Assembly (NCBI RefSeq): GCF_030814475.1
Contig: NZ_JAUSVF010000001.1
Span: 186,001-250,000 of the forward strand
Direction of reading: 5' to 3'
Source of the DNA: Pararhizobium capsulatum DSM 1112
GTDB lineage: Bacteria > Pseudomonadota > Alphaproteobacteria > Rhizobiales > Rhizobiaceae
DNA length: 64,000 nt
Positions 1 to 8,555 of the stretch are shown in pieces. The notes under the pieces are model-generated. The model did not search any database, was not told the origin of the DNA, and saw only the letters and a program-made list of their open reading frames with translations. Each line of letters opens with the position of its first letter. The first letter of the stretch is position 1. Both the position numbers and the translations under genes were made by a program.

Positions 1-24
1 GGAAACGAAATAAGCATCTGCTGA

Positions 25-59
25 GCCGCAGCGCAAATCCGGCAAGATGGCGCTGCGGC
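25..59. other. 10-bp perfect inverted repeat upstream of lysE
   Basis: GCCGCAGCGC (25-34) and GCGCTGCGGC (50-59) are exact complements separated by 15 nt. The hairpin could end a transcript entering from the left edge, but no T-run follows it, so a Rho-independent terminator is not proven. Confidence 0.4.
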
Positions 60-151
60 AGACTTGACGGAATCATTCTGCAAGGATCGAATGACGCAAA
101 CTGCGCCGGTTGAACATGGCGCCGGTATCATTGTGGTCCTGGGGAACGCCA

Positions 152-793
152 ATGTCTCAAACTCTGCTCTTCGGTACGTTTCTCGCGGCCCTTTTCTACG
201 TGCTCATTCCCGGTCCCGCCTTCCTGGCACTTCTCGGTATCGGCGCAGGTCAGGGGCGGAAGGCAGGCGCGTTGTTCATGGGCGGACACCTCGCCGGCGA
301 TCTTCTCTGGTCGACGCTTGCGCTGATCGCCATTGTTGGCGCCAAGACCATCGGAAGCACGGTTTTCGACATCCTCGGCCTGCTCTGTGGCCTCTATCTC
401 GGCTGGATCGCCTGGACGGCGTTGAAGGCAAAACCGCGCGGTGAAAATCAGCTGCTGTTGACGGTGGAACGCCCTCTTCGTCGCGGGCTGGTCTTCGGGC
501 TCACCAATCCCAAGGGCTATCCGGTGGCGCTTGCTACCTTCACGGCATTGCTCGCGGGCTCCGCCAACGCGCTCGATTTCGATGCGTTGCCGGCTTTGCT
601 CGCTGTTTCCTTCCTCGGCTTTCTTGTCGCCGACATCATTCTGATCGGTATCATCGGCGCGTCCTTCGTCCGCCGTTTCTATCGCCGTCATGAACTGGCG
701 ATCGTACGGCTCTCAGGCGTGCTGTTCATGGGCTTTGCCGTACAGGCAATCTGGCATGCCGCGCCCGGCCTACTCGGTATGCGCAAGCCTTGA
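152..793 (+). CDS. LysE/RhtB-family amino-acid exporter
   Basis: 213 residues, about the usual size of LysE/RhtB exporters. The product is an inner-membrane protein with roughly six hydrophobic segments. The N-terminal hydrophobic segment carries the family-typical I-P-G-P-A motif near residues 20-25, and a second signature, G-L-x-N-P-K-G, lies near residue 125. These proteins export amino acids or related metabolites by proton exchange; the substrate cannot be read from the sequence. The ATG at 152 is chosen because the hydrophobic N-terminus starts there; an earlier TTG at 110 would add a polar 14-residue leader. It stands alone, 103 bp before the M3 peptidase gene on the same strand. Confidence 0.85.
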   Translation: MSQTLLFGTFLAALFYVLIPGPAFLALLGIGAGQGRKAGALFMGGHLAGDLLWSTLALIAIVGAKTIGSTVFDILGLLCGLYLGWIAWTALKAKPRGENQLLLTVERPLRRGLVFGLTNPKGYPVALATFTALLAGSANALDFDALPALLAVSFLGFLVADIILIGIIGASFVRRFYRRHELAIVRLSGVLFMGFAVQAIWHAAPGLLGMRKP

Positions 794-896
794 CCGCTTG
801 TCGTCAGCGACCCATCTGAAGACACGACCTCCACTTTCGGCGACAGGATCGCAGGCTTGCCATGACGCGGGCCATTTCAATGTGAAAGGATTTCCC

Positions 897-2984
897 ATGA
901 CCTCCGAGACGACGCTGAACCCGGCCCTGACTGACTGGAACGGGCTGAACGGCCTTCCGCGTTTCGAGGCTGTCTCCGATGATGATTTTGCGCCCGCCTT
1001 CGAGGCAGCGTTGAAGGAGCATGAGGCGGAAATTGATGCTATCGCCAGCAATCCCGATGCTCCGACCTTCGAAAACACCGTCATTGCGCTGGAGATCGCC
1101 GGCGATAGCCTCTCGCGTGTCTCTGCCCTGTTCTGGAACCGGGCCGGCGCGCATACCAATGATGCCATCCAGGCGCTCGAGCGCGAGATCGCTCCGAAGA
1201 TGTCGCGCCATTATTCGAAGATCGGCATGAATGCCACGCTTTTCCAGCGCATCGACACCCTCTGGGAAAATCGCGAGACGCTCGGTCTCAATACCGAGGC
1301 AACGCGCGTGCTGGAACGCCATTGGAAGGGTTTCGTGAAATCGGGTGCCAAGCTGCCGACGGATGAGCAGGAGCGGCTTGCGGCCATCAACGAGAAGCTT
1401 GCCGCTCTCGGCGCAAGTTTCGGCCAGAATGTATTGGCGGATGAGAAGAGCTGGTCGCTGATCCTCTCCGACGAAGCCGAGCTTACCGGCCTGCCGCCTT
1501 TCCTAACGGATGCCATGGCGTCCGCTGCCCGCGAGCGCGGCGAGGAAGGCAAATATGCCGTCACCCTGTCGCGCTCGATCATCGAACCGTTCCTCACTTT
1601 CTCGGAAAATCGCGAGCTGCGCGAGCAGGCGTTCAAGGCCTGGGCGGCGCGCGGCGAAAATGGCGGTGACACCGACAACAGGGAGATCGTGCGCGAAACA
1701 CTGGCACTGCGCAGCGACATGGCCAAGCTGCTTGGATACGGTAATTACGCTGAACTGAAGCTCGACAACACCATGGCAAAGACGGCCGATGCCGTGAACG
1801 ATCTTCTGAAGGCCGTCTGGGCGAAGGCCTTGAAGCGAGCCGGGGAAGAAGAGGCCGATATCGCCGAACTGATAGCTCGCGAAGGCAAGAACCATGAGGT
1901 CATGCCCTGGGACTGGCGTCACTATGCCGAAAAGATCCGGGCCGAGAAATTCGATTTCTCCGAAGCCGAGTTGAAGCCCTATCTGCAGCTCGAAAAGATC
2001 ATCGACGCCTGCTTCGATGTCGCCAGCCGCCTCTTCGGCATTCGCGCCGTCGAGAAGAAGGGCGTTCCCGCCTATCATCCCGACGTACGCGTCTTTGAAA
2101 TCCGCGATCGCGACGACAAGCTCATTGCTCTCTTCCTCGGCGATTATTTCGCCCGTTCTTCGAAGCGCTCCGGCGCCTGGATGAGCGCCTTCCAGTCGCA
2201 GCACAAATTGCCCCTGAAAAACGGTAGGCACGGCGAACTGCCGATCATCTACAACGTCTGCAACTTCGCAAAACCTGCCGAAGGAAAGCCGGCGCTGCTG
2301 TCGCTCGACGATGCCCGCACGCTGTTCCATGAATTTGGCCATGCCCTGCATGGCATGCTGTCAAACGTGACCTATCCATCCGTCTCCGGCACCAGCGTCT
2401 CGCGCGACTTCGTGGAGTTGCCCTCGCAGCTCTATGAACACTGGCTAACGGTGCCTGATATCCTCAAGCAATATGCCGTGCATGTCGAAACCGGTGCACC
2501 GATGCCACAAACCCTGCTCGATAAGGTTCTCGCCGCCCGCACCTTCAATGCCGGCTTCAACACTGTCGAGTTCACCTCTTCCGCGCTGGTCGACATGACC
2601 TTCCACACCCGCGAAGCTGTCGAGGACCCAATGACTGTGCAGGCGGAGATCCTTGGCGAAATCGGCATGCCGAAATCGATCGTCATGCGCCATGCGACAC
2701 CGCACTTTCAGCACATCTTCTCCGGCGGCTATTCGGCCGGATATTACTCCTACATGTGGTCCGAGGTGCTCGATGCCGATGCCTTCTCCGCCTTTGAGGA
2801 GACGGGTGACGCCTTCAACGGCGAAACGGCGAGGAAGCTCAAGGACAACATCTATTCCGTCGGTGGCGCCATCGATCCGGAAGATGCGTATCGCGCCTTC
2901 CGGGGTAAGCTGCCAAGCCCGGAGGCGATGCTGCGCAAGAAGGGGCTTGCTGCGACGGAGGAACTTTCCGGCTCGGACGCTTGA
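897..2984 (+). CDS. dcp: M3-family oligopeptidase (peptidyl-dipeptidase Dcp / oligopeptidase A type)
   Basis: 695 residues, the usual length for Dcp/OpdA enzymes. The zinc-binding HExxH motif is visible as H-E-F-G-H-A-L-H near residue 480, and the third zinc ligand should lie in the following E-L-P-S-Q segment. No signal peptide is seen, so it is probably a cytoplasmic metallopeptidase that trims short peptides. The ATG at 897 follows AAAGGA at 886-891. The open frame extends upstream to 690, but that part overlaps lysE and has no family character. Dcp and PrlC (OpdA) are hard to separate without alignment, so the gene symbol is tentative. Confidence 0.88.
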   Translation: MTSETTLNPALTDWNGLNGLPRFEAVSDDDFAPAFEAALKEHEAEIDAIASNPDAPTFENTVIALEIAGDSLSRVSALFWNRAGAHTNDAIQALEREIAPKMSRHYSKIGMNATLFQRIDTLWENRETLGLNTEATRVLERHWKGFVKSGAKLPTDEQERLAAINEKLAALGASFGQNVLADEKSWSLILSDEAELTGLPPFLTDAMASAARERGEEGKYAVTLSRSIIEPFLTFSENRELREQAFKAWAARGENGGDTDNREIVRETLALRSDMAKLLGYGNYAELKLDNTMAKTADAVNDLLKAVWAKALKRAGEEEADIAELIAREGKNHEVMPWDWRHYAEKIRAEKFDFSEAELKPYLQLEKIIDACFDVASRLFGIRAVEKKGVPAYHPDVRVFEIRDRDDKLIALFLGDYFARSSKRSGAWMSAFQSQHKLPLKNGRHGELPIIYNVCNFAKPAEGKPALLSLDDARTLFHEFGHALHGMLSNVTYPSVSGTSVSRDFVELPSQLYEHWLTVPDILKQYAVHVETGAPMPQTLLDKVLAARTFNAGFNTVEFTSSALVDMTFHTREAVEDPMTVQAEILGEIGMPKSIVMRHATPHFQHIFSGGYSAGYYSYMWSEVLDADAFSAFEETGDAFNGETARKLKDNIYSVGGAIDPEDAYRAFRGKLPSPEAMLRKKGLAATEELSGSDA

Positions 2985-3024
2985 ACCGCTCGGAAAGCCT
3001 GTCAAATCACCGACATCCATTTCT

Positions 3025-3066
3025 GTCATTGAGGGGCGCCGATACCCATCCCCGCCCCTCAATGAC
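3025..3066. repeat. 14-bp perfect inverted repeat between dcp and typA
   Basis: GTCATTGAGGGGCG (3025-3038) is matched exactly by CGCCCCTCAATGAC (3053-3066) with a 14-nt loop. It lies 40 bp after the dcp stop. No T-run follows on either strand, so it is a strong hairpin but not a classic terminator. It could be an mRNA-stabilising structure or a copy of a dispersed palindromic element. Confidence 0.7.
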
Positions 3067-3221
3067 GATGGCAATATGACCGCTCGATACGACCTATGCA
3101 CGCCTTGCACGGCAAGTCTTTGTCTTGCCCCCTTTCGCAAAAGCGAAAAAACCTGTATGAGCCCGGCCATTGAAGATGCGGCGTGCCTCAGATACGCCCC
3201 GAAACCTCCGAGTATTCACAC

Positions 3222-5057
3222 ATGAAAATGCGCAACATCGCGATCATCGCACACGTTGACCATGGGAAAACCACGCTTGTCGACGAACTTCTGAAGCAGT
3301 CGGGTTCTTTCCGCGACAACCAGCGCACGACCGAGCGCATGATGGACAGCAACGATCTTGAAAAAGAGCGCGGCATCACCATCCTGGCGAAGGCCACCTC
3401 GATCGAGTGGAAGGGCGTCCGCATCAACATCGTCGACACCCCCGGCCACGCCGACTTCGGTGGTGAAGTCGAGCGCATCCTGTCGATGGTGGACGGCGCG
3501 ATCGTTCTGGTCGACTCGTCTGAAGGCCCGATGCCGCAGACCAAGTTCGTCGTCTCCAAGGCGCTGAAGGTCGGCCTTCGCCCGATCGTCGCGATCAACA
3601 AGATCGACCGTCCGGACGGCCGGCACGAGGAAGTCATCAACGAGGTTTTCGACCTCTTCGCAAACCTTGATGCGACCGATGAACAGCTCGACTTCCCGAT
3701 CCTCTACGGTTCGGGCCGCAATGGCTGGATGAACCTCAATCCGGAAGGCCCGAAGGAAGAAGGCCTTGCGCCGCTTCTCGACCTCGTCCTCAAGCACGTT
3801 CCGGAGCCGAGCGTCGGCGAAGAAGACGGTGCGTTCCGCATGATCGGCACGATCCTGGAAGCCAACCCCTTCCTCGGCCGCATCATCACCGGCCGCATTC
3901 ATTCCGGTTCGATCAAGCCGAACCAGGCCGTCAAGGTTCTCGGCCAGGACGGCAAGCTGATCGAAAACGGCCGTATTTCGAAAATCCTCGCCTTCCGCGG
4001 TATCGAGCGTACGCCGATTGAAGAAGCCCATGCGGGCGACATCGTCGCGATCGCCGGCCTGTCCAAGGGCACGGTCGCTGACACGTTCTGCGATCCTTCG
4101 GTCACCGAGGCACTGCACGCGCAGCCGATTGACCCGCCGACCGTCACCATGTCCTTCATCGTCAACGACAGCCCGCTTGCCGGCACCGAAGGCGACAAGG
4201 TTACATCCCGTGTCATCCGCGACCGTCTGTTCAAGGAAGCCGAAGGCAACGTCGCGCTGAAGATTGAAGAAGCCGAAGGCAAGGATTCGTTCTACGTTTC
4301 CGGCCGTGGTGAATTGCAGCTGGCCGTTCTGATCGAAACCATGCGCCGCGAAGGCTTCGAGCTTGCCGTGTCGCGTCCGCGCGTCGTTATGCACAAGGAT
4401 GAGGCGACCGGCCAGATGCTGGAGCCGATCGAGGAAGTCGTCATCGACGTGGATGAAGAATATTCCGGCGTCGTCGTCCAGAAAATGTCCGAGCGCAAGG
4501 CCGAAATGGCCGAGCTTCGTCCGTCCGGCGGCAACCGCGTCCGCCTGAAGTTCTTCGCTCCGACCCGCGGCCTCATCGGCTACCAGTCGGAACTTCTGAC
4601 CGATACGCGCGGCACGGCGATCATGAACCGCCTGTTCCACGAATATCAGCCGTACAAGGGCGATATCGGTGGCCGCGTTCAGGGCGTTCTGCTCTCCAAC
4701 GACGCCGGCGAGTCCGTCGCCTACGCCATGTTCAACCTGGAAGACCGCGGCCCGATGATCATCGACGTCGGCGAAAAGGTCTATGCGGGCATGATCATCG
4801 GCATCCACACCCGCGACAACGACCTCGAAGTGAATGTGCTGAAGGGCAAGAAGCTCACCAACATGCGCGCCTCCGGTAAGGACGAAGCCGTCAAGCTGAC
4901 GCCGCCGATCCGCATGACGCTCGACCGGGCGCTGTCCTGGATCCAGGACGACGAACTGGTTGAAGTGACGCCGAAAAACATCCGCCTGCGCAAGATGTAT
5001 CTCGACAGCAACGACCGCAAGCGTTTCGAAAAGTCCCGCTCTGCTGGCGCTGCATAA
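3222..5057 (+). CDS. typA: Translational GTPase TypA/BipA
   Basis: 611 residues, full family length. The GTPase domain comes first, with the P-loop A-H-V-D-H-G-K-T-T near residue 10, switch I R-G-I-T-I, D-T-P-G-H and N-K-I-D. EF-G-like domains follow, then the BipA-specific C-terminal domain. TypA binds ribosomes and assists 50S assembly and growth at low temperature or under stress. The ATG at 3222 is chosen; a second ATG at 3228 would remove only two residues. The upstream gap (2985-3221) holds the 14-bp inverted repeat and a small TTTCGC/GCGAAA hairpin at 3133-3148, and presumably the typA promoter. A strong terminator follows the gene. Confidence 0.96.
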   Translation: MKMRNIAIIAHVDHGKTTLVDELLKQSGSFRDNQRTTERMMDSNDLEKERGITILAKATSIEWKGVRINIVDTPGHADFGGEVERILSMVDGAIVLVDSSEGPMPQTKFVVSKALKVGLRPIVAINKIDRPDGRHEEVINEVFDLFANLDATDEQLDFPILYGSGRNGWMNLNPEGPKEEGLAPLLDLVLKHVPEPSVGEEDGAFRMIGTILEANPFLGRIITGRIHSGSIKPNQAVKVLGQDGKLIENGRISKILAFRGIERTPIEEAHAGDIVAIAGLSKGTVADTFCDPSVTEALHAQPIDPPTVTMSFIVNDSPLAGTEGDKVTSRVIRDRLFKEAEGNVALKIEEAEGKDSFYVSGRGELQLAVLIETMRREGFELAVSRPRVVMHKDEATGQMLEPIEEVVIDVDEEYSGVVVQKMSERKAEMAELRPSGGNRVRLKFFAPTRGLIGYQSELLTDTRGTAIMNRLFHEYQPYKGDIGGRVQGVLLSNDAGESVAYAMFNLEDRGPMIIDVGEKVYAGMIIGIHTRDNDLEVNVLKGKKLTNMRASGKDEAVKLTPPIRMTLDRALSWIQDDELVEVTPKNIRLRKMYLDSNDRKRFEKSRSAGAA

Positions 5058-5079
5058 GAGCAAGCATACGGACCATCAG

Positions 5080-5117
5080 AAAGGGCGCAGCGACATCCAT
5101 CGCTGCGCCCTTTTCAT
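5080..5117 (+). terminator. Rho-independent terminator of typA
   Basis: A 14-bp stem, AAAGGGCGCAGCGA (5080-5093) with its exact complement (5100-5113), encloses a 6-nt loop and runs into TTTTCATTTT. It lies between typA (+) and the convergent gfa gene (-). Confidence 0.9.
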
Positions 5118-5125
5118 TTTGCCGA

Positions 5126-5701
5126 TCAGGATTTCAGGACGCCGCTTTTCTTCGCTGTCCAGGTAGCGATATAGTCCATCAGGGCGCTGTTCAGGCAGTC
5201 CGACGGGGTCAGGCCCAGCTCACTCAGTCGCGCCCGAATGGCCGGCATGTCGTCGGGATTGGTGCCCGATTCGATAATGGACGAGACGAAGGCAGCGAAA
5301 CCGGGAGGCGCCCAGCCGTCATCCTCGAAGCGTTCTGGGTGGATGAAGTCGAGCCCCTGAAACGGATGCTCGCGCTCCACCGGACCATACATATGCACGC
5401 CGCAGCCTGTGCATGCGTGTCGCTGTATCAACGCGGATTTATCGACGATCTCAAGCTTGTCACCGTTTTCGAGAACGGTGATCTTGTCATGCGGAACCAC
5501 GGCAACGACTGAAAACGTCGCGCCCGACGGTTTCCAGCATTTGGTGCAACCGCAGGCATGATTGTGCGCAACATCGCCTTCGACTTTTACCTTCACAGGT
5601 TTGTCCGCACAGGCGCATACGAGGATACTGCCGGAGAAACCCGCTCGGCCCTTCGGCAGGCCTTGATCGAGCAATGGATGCAAAGAAACTGTGGCTGCCA
5701 T
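5126..5701 (-). CDS. gfa: GFA-family S-(hydroxymethyl)glutathione synthase
   Basis: 191 residues. The cysteine pattern of the Gfa zinc sites is present: C-A-C near residue 30, C-G-C-T-K-C near residue 50, and C-T-G-C-G near residue 98. Gfa is described as promoting the reaction of formaldehyde with glutathione at the start of the glutathione-dependent detoxification route. The ATG at 5701 is preceded by GGAGGAG, a very good ribosome site; the open frame continues much further upstream but without this support. No formaldehyde dehydrogenase lies beside it. The protein ends in a lysine/serine-rich tail. Confidence 0.88.
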   Translation of the reverse strand: MAATVSLHPLLDQGLPKGRAGFSGSILVCACADKPVKVKVEGDVAHNHACGCTKCWKPSGATFSVVAVVPHDKITVLENGDKLEIVDKSALIQRHACTGCGVHMYGPVEREHPFQGLDFIHPERFEDDGWAPPGFAAFVSSIIESGTNPDDMPAIRARLSELGLTPSDCLNSALMDYIATWTAKKSGVLKS

Positions 5702-5846
5702 ATTCTCCTCCCGCTGCCGGTTAAGATAGCGCCTCCGCGCCGGCAGACCGCACAAGGCGCCTGGAGAACAGCATAGCACGACGGGAAAAAGAGTCTCGTG
5801 CAGTTCATAGGATCGGCCATTCCCAGACCGACTCGAGATCAATGAA

Positions 5847-6482
5847 CTATCTTGTCTGCATGAACTCAAGCGGCCCGCCGGCGACATCATCGTGGAATAC
5901 GGCACACGACAAGGCACCACCGAAGACACAGGCGCTGTCGATGTTTGTGCGGTTGCCGGTGGTGCGAGGATTGGATCTGGAAGCCGTATGGCCGTGGCAG
6001 AGGTGCTTGCCCCAGTATTCCGTCGCGGAGTGGGTGCGAAGCCATAGCAGGTCATGCGGGCTCTGCTTGTCGATCGGAAATTCGGGAGTGACACCCGCAT
6101 GGACGAAAATCCGGTGCGCATCGACATGCATCAGCGGCAGACCGTCCGCCCAGGCCACATTCTCCGCCGGTACCCTGCCGTCATAGGAGAGCTCGGTTTC
6201 GAGACCACCATTGTCGATCCATCAGCTACGCTCAGAGCGTCCCGTGTAGGCTCCGGCCATCATGTCCTCGTGATTACCCTTAAGGGTGATCCATCGCCAT
6301 TCTGCGTTTTTGGGACCGGCTCTCAAAAGTTCAATGACACCCTTACTGTCAGGGCCACGGTCGATGTAATCGCCGAGAAAGACGACGGTACCGGATGTTT
6401 GGCTCGCCTCGATCATTGCCAGGAGTTTTTAGAGAGGCTCAGGGCAGCCGTGGATATCGCCGATGGCAAATGTAAAACTCAT
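5847..6482 (-). pseudogene. Serine/threonine protein phosphatase (PPP family), interrupted by two in-frame stops
   Basis: Read in a single frame from the ATG at 6482 to the TAG at 5847, this is a full-length phosphatase of about 210 codons. The metal-binding signatures are intact: G-D-I-H-G near residue 8, G-D-Y-I-D-R-G near residue 37, G-N-H-E-D near residue 70, and later H-A-G and G-H-T. Two codons are stops: TAA at 6429-6431 (codon 18) and TGA at 6222-6224 (codon 87, in a position that reads naturally as a tryptophan before W-I-D-N-G-G). There is no frameshift or deletion, so decay is recent, or one or both bases are sequence errors. The longest uninterrupted piece starting at the Met at 6416 is only 64 residues and lacks the first metal site. 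Confidence 0.85.
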
Positions 6483-6573
6483 TGCTGGCCGTCTTTCGGA
6501 AGACGTTTCCGGGGTGTCAGAGTTACGAGTTCGCTTCTTGGGCAGCGGTGACCGAGATGTTTAAGGGAGCAAC

Positions 6574-6605
6574 AAAAAAGCCCCGTCATTGCTGACAGGG
6601 CTTTT
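6574..6605 (-). terminator. Terminator of carD
   Basis: On the minus strand AAAAGCCC pairs with GGGCTTTT, with an inner GTCA/TGAC stem, followed by a six-T run. It lies 23 bp after the carD stop codon. Confidence 0.88.
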
Positions 6606-6628
6606 CGCAGAAAACCGTTGTCGCGAAA

Positions 6629-7198
6629 TTACGCGGCTTCGTCCTGGGATTCGTCTTCTTCAACGGCCTTGCCGCGCTTCGGACCCTTGGCCAGATTGGT
6701 CTCTACAAGGCGAACGGCCTCGGTTTCCGACATCTTGTTGACGGCGGCGATTTCGCGCGCCATGCGATCAAGTGCAGCTTCATAAAGCTGACGTTCGGAA
6801 TAGGACTGCTCCGGCTGGTTTTCAGCGCGATACAGGTCGCGAACCACTTCGGCGATGGCGATCAGGTCGCCGGAATTGATCTTTGCATCATATTCCTGCG
6901 CACGGCGCGACCACATGGTGCGCTTCACGCGAGCCCGGCCCTGAACGACCTTCAATGCACGCTCGACGAAATCGGTCTCGCAAAGCTTGCGCATGCCAAT
7001 GCTGACGGCTTTGGCAACCGGCACCTTGAGACGCATCTTGTCCTTTTCGAAATCGATCACAAACAGTTCGAGCGACATGCCCGCGACCACCTGCTCCTCG
7101 ATAGCAACGATCTGGCCGACGCCGTGCGCCGGATAAACGATCGATTCACCGGTCTTAAAGCCGTGGCGGGTTGAAGATTTTTTCTGCTGGGTCGTCAT
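6629..7198 (-). CDS. carD: CarD-family transcription regulator
   Basis: 189 residues. The N-terminal half is the CarD/TRCF RNA-polymerase-interacting domain, with the family signature Y-P-A-H-G-V-G-Q-I near residues 22-30. The remainder is helical and should be the DNA-contacting domain, and the tail is acidic and lysine-rich. CarD binds the RNA polymerase beta subunit and stabilises open complexes, notably at rRNA promoters. The ATG at 7198 has AGGGAG about 10 nt upstream; an earlier start at 7276 adds a proline/arginine-rich stretch that looks non-coding. It lies downstream of fdxA on the same strand but behind a 407-bp gap, so it probably has its own promoter. Confidence 0.93.
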   Translation of the reverse strand: MTTQQKKSSTRHGFKTGESIVYPAHGVGQIVAIEEQVVAGMSLELFVIDFEKDKMRLKVPVAKAVSIGMRKLCETDFVERALKVVQGRARVKRTMWSRRAQEYDAKINSGDLIAIAEVVRDLYRAENQPEQSYSERQLYEAALDRMAREIAAVNKMSETEAVRLVETNLAKGPKRGKAVEEDESQDEAA

Positions 7199-7605
7199 TC
7201 GTTTCAAAAACTCCCTGTTACACTCCCGGCGACAAGCCGGGGCCGGGTCAGGCAGGCCCGGAATGGACGGGGACACCGTCGGGTGACTCCATTCTGGTCC
7301 GCTTCATGAACTCAAGCGAGCTTCTTCGGTGCGATCACAGACAAGCAACAGACGTTGCGTATTTGGGGTGAGCCGCGCCTAAGACTTCGTTTGCTTTCGT
7401 GATGGTTTTCGGGCGCACGTTTGCGCCGCGATGTGGATCAGTTTTTCCACCCTATCACAAAAAACTGCCGAAATCAATAATTTGCTTCACAAGCATCATC
7501 AGGCCCAACTTGCCCTTGAGGGACATAGTTAAGCCGCACTTCCCGCAATTTCGCCATTTTTTCGAATCCGTTTTTGACAGATCGAAATCGGTGGCGGATC
7601 AGGCG
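7199..7605. promoter_or_regulatory. 407-bp intergenic region upstream of carD
   Basis: No supported gene is seen. Open frames here are short and continue into fdxA in the wrong frame. The region should contain the carD promoter and 5' leader (minus strand). Part of it (about 7440-7520) is locally AT-rich compared with its surroundings, which fits a promoter, but I cannot place -35 and -10 boxes with confidence. Confidence 0.45.
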
Positions 7606-7944
7606 TCAGTCGCCCTGTCCAGGGTTGGGAGAGAAGTACTTTTCGTACTTTCCTTCTTCGCCATCCATCTCATTGGCTTCCGGCATCGCATCGCGCTTGA
7701 TGGTGATGTTGGGCCACTGGGTCGCGAAATCCGAGTTCACTTTCAGCCACATATCAAGGCCCGGCTCAGTATCGGGCTTGATGGCACCTGCCGGACATTC
7801 CGGCTCACAGACGCCGCAGTCGATGCATTCGTCGGGATGAATGACGAGGAAGTTCTCACCTTCGTAGAAGCAGTCTACCGGGCACACTTCCACACAATCG
7901 GTATATTTACAGCGAATGCAGTTGTCGGTCACGACATACGTCAT
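7606..7944 (-). CDS. fdxA: Seven-iron ferredoxin FdxA ([3Fe-4S][4Fe-4S])
   Basis: 112 residues, close to the Azotobacter FdI class. The N-terminus has the cluster ligands C9, C17 and C21-P, in the conserved block [12 protein letters not shown] second block, [12 protein letters not shown], starts at residue 40. It is a low-potential cytoplasmic electron carrier; the partner is not evident from the neighbourhood. It lies 193 bp downstream of the S4-domain gene on the same strand, in an order (helicase, S4, fdxA, carD) that recalls other rhizobial genomes. Confidence 0.96.
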   Translation of the reverse strand: MTYVVTDNCIRCKYTDCVEVCPVDCFYEGENFLVIHPDECIDCGVCEPECPAGAIKPDTEPGLDMWLKVNSDFATQWPNITIKRDAMPEANEMDGEEGKYEKYFSPNPGQGD

Positions 7945-8137
7945 GAGGTACTCCAGGATGTCTCACATTGGCGGCAGGCGGCGGCCGAAAAAATGCGCCG
8001 GTCCGCATCCGCGCCTGATGATCAGCCCGTGCGAAGCGTCGCGACATGGCTGCTTGGTCGATGTGTGAGGTAAAGGCTTTGCGAACCCTTTGCAAGAATA
8101 TTCCATGCTCAATATCGCGCTGCAGCGGCATGGTTTT

Positions 8138-8551
8138 CTAATCGTCGACCCAATCGATGCCGGGTTTCAATCTATCGACTTCACGCCGTTCCTTCTTGGT
8201 CGGCCGGCCGGCTCCACGCTCACGCGTTGCCTGGGCATAGGCTGACGGTTTTTCACCAGGCACTGGCGGAGGCGTCAGATCGTCGTAGAGCAGTTTGGCT
8301 TCTTCATAAGGTCCGCGACGTTCTCCGGCCAAAAGCACGCGCACCGTCACATCGCGTCGATCAAACGACACAACCACGATATCGCCGGGCTTCAGGGAAA
8401 AGGAAGGTTGCGTGATCCGCTGGCCGTTGACACGAACATCGCCGGACTCGATCGCTTTCTGGGCGATCGAGCGAGATTTATGAAGGCGCGTAAAAAACAG
8501 CCATTTGTCGAGACGCTGGCGTGTTGCCGGCGGGGGCTGTTTTTCCGCCAT
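8138..8551 (-). CDS. S4-domain RNA-binding protein (Hsp15-like)
   Basis: 137 residues. The S4 RNA-binding fold occupies residues 12-60, with the typical R-L-D-K-W-L-F-F-T-R entry and the later V-N-G-Q-R-I and K-P-G-D-I motifs. The C-terminus is basic. Hsp15 proteins bind free 50S subunits carrying a nascent chain and help recycle stalled ribosomes. The start codon lies 4 bp after the helicase stop, so the two are almost certainly co-transcribed and perhaps translationally coupled. Confidence 0.88.
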   Translation of the reverse strand: MAEKQPPPATRQRLDKWLFFTRLHKSRSIAQKAIESGDVRVNGQRITQPSFSLKPGDIVVVSFDRRDVTVRVLLAGERRGPYEEAKLLYDDLTPPPVPGEKPSAYAQATRERGAGRPTKKERREVDRLKPGIDWVDD

Positions 8552-8555
8552 GGCC

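Noticed and set aside
3216..5063. A 615-codon open frame opposite typA
   Set aside because: It mirrors the coding frame of typA and has no recognisable domain; typA is certain on the other strand.
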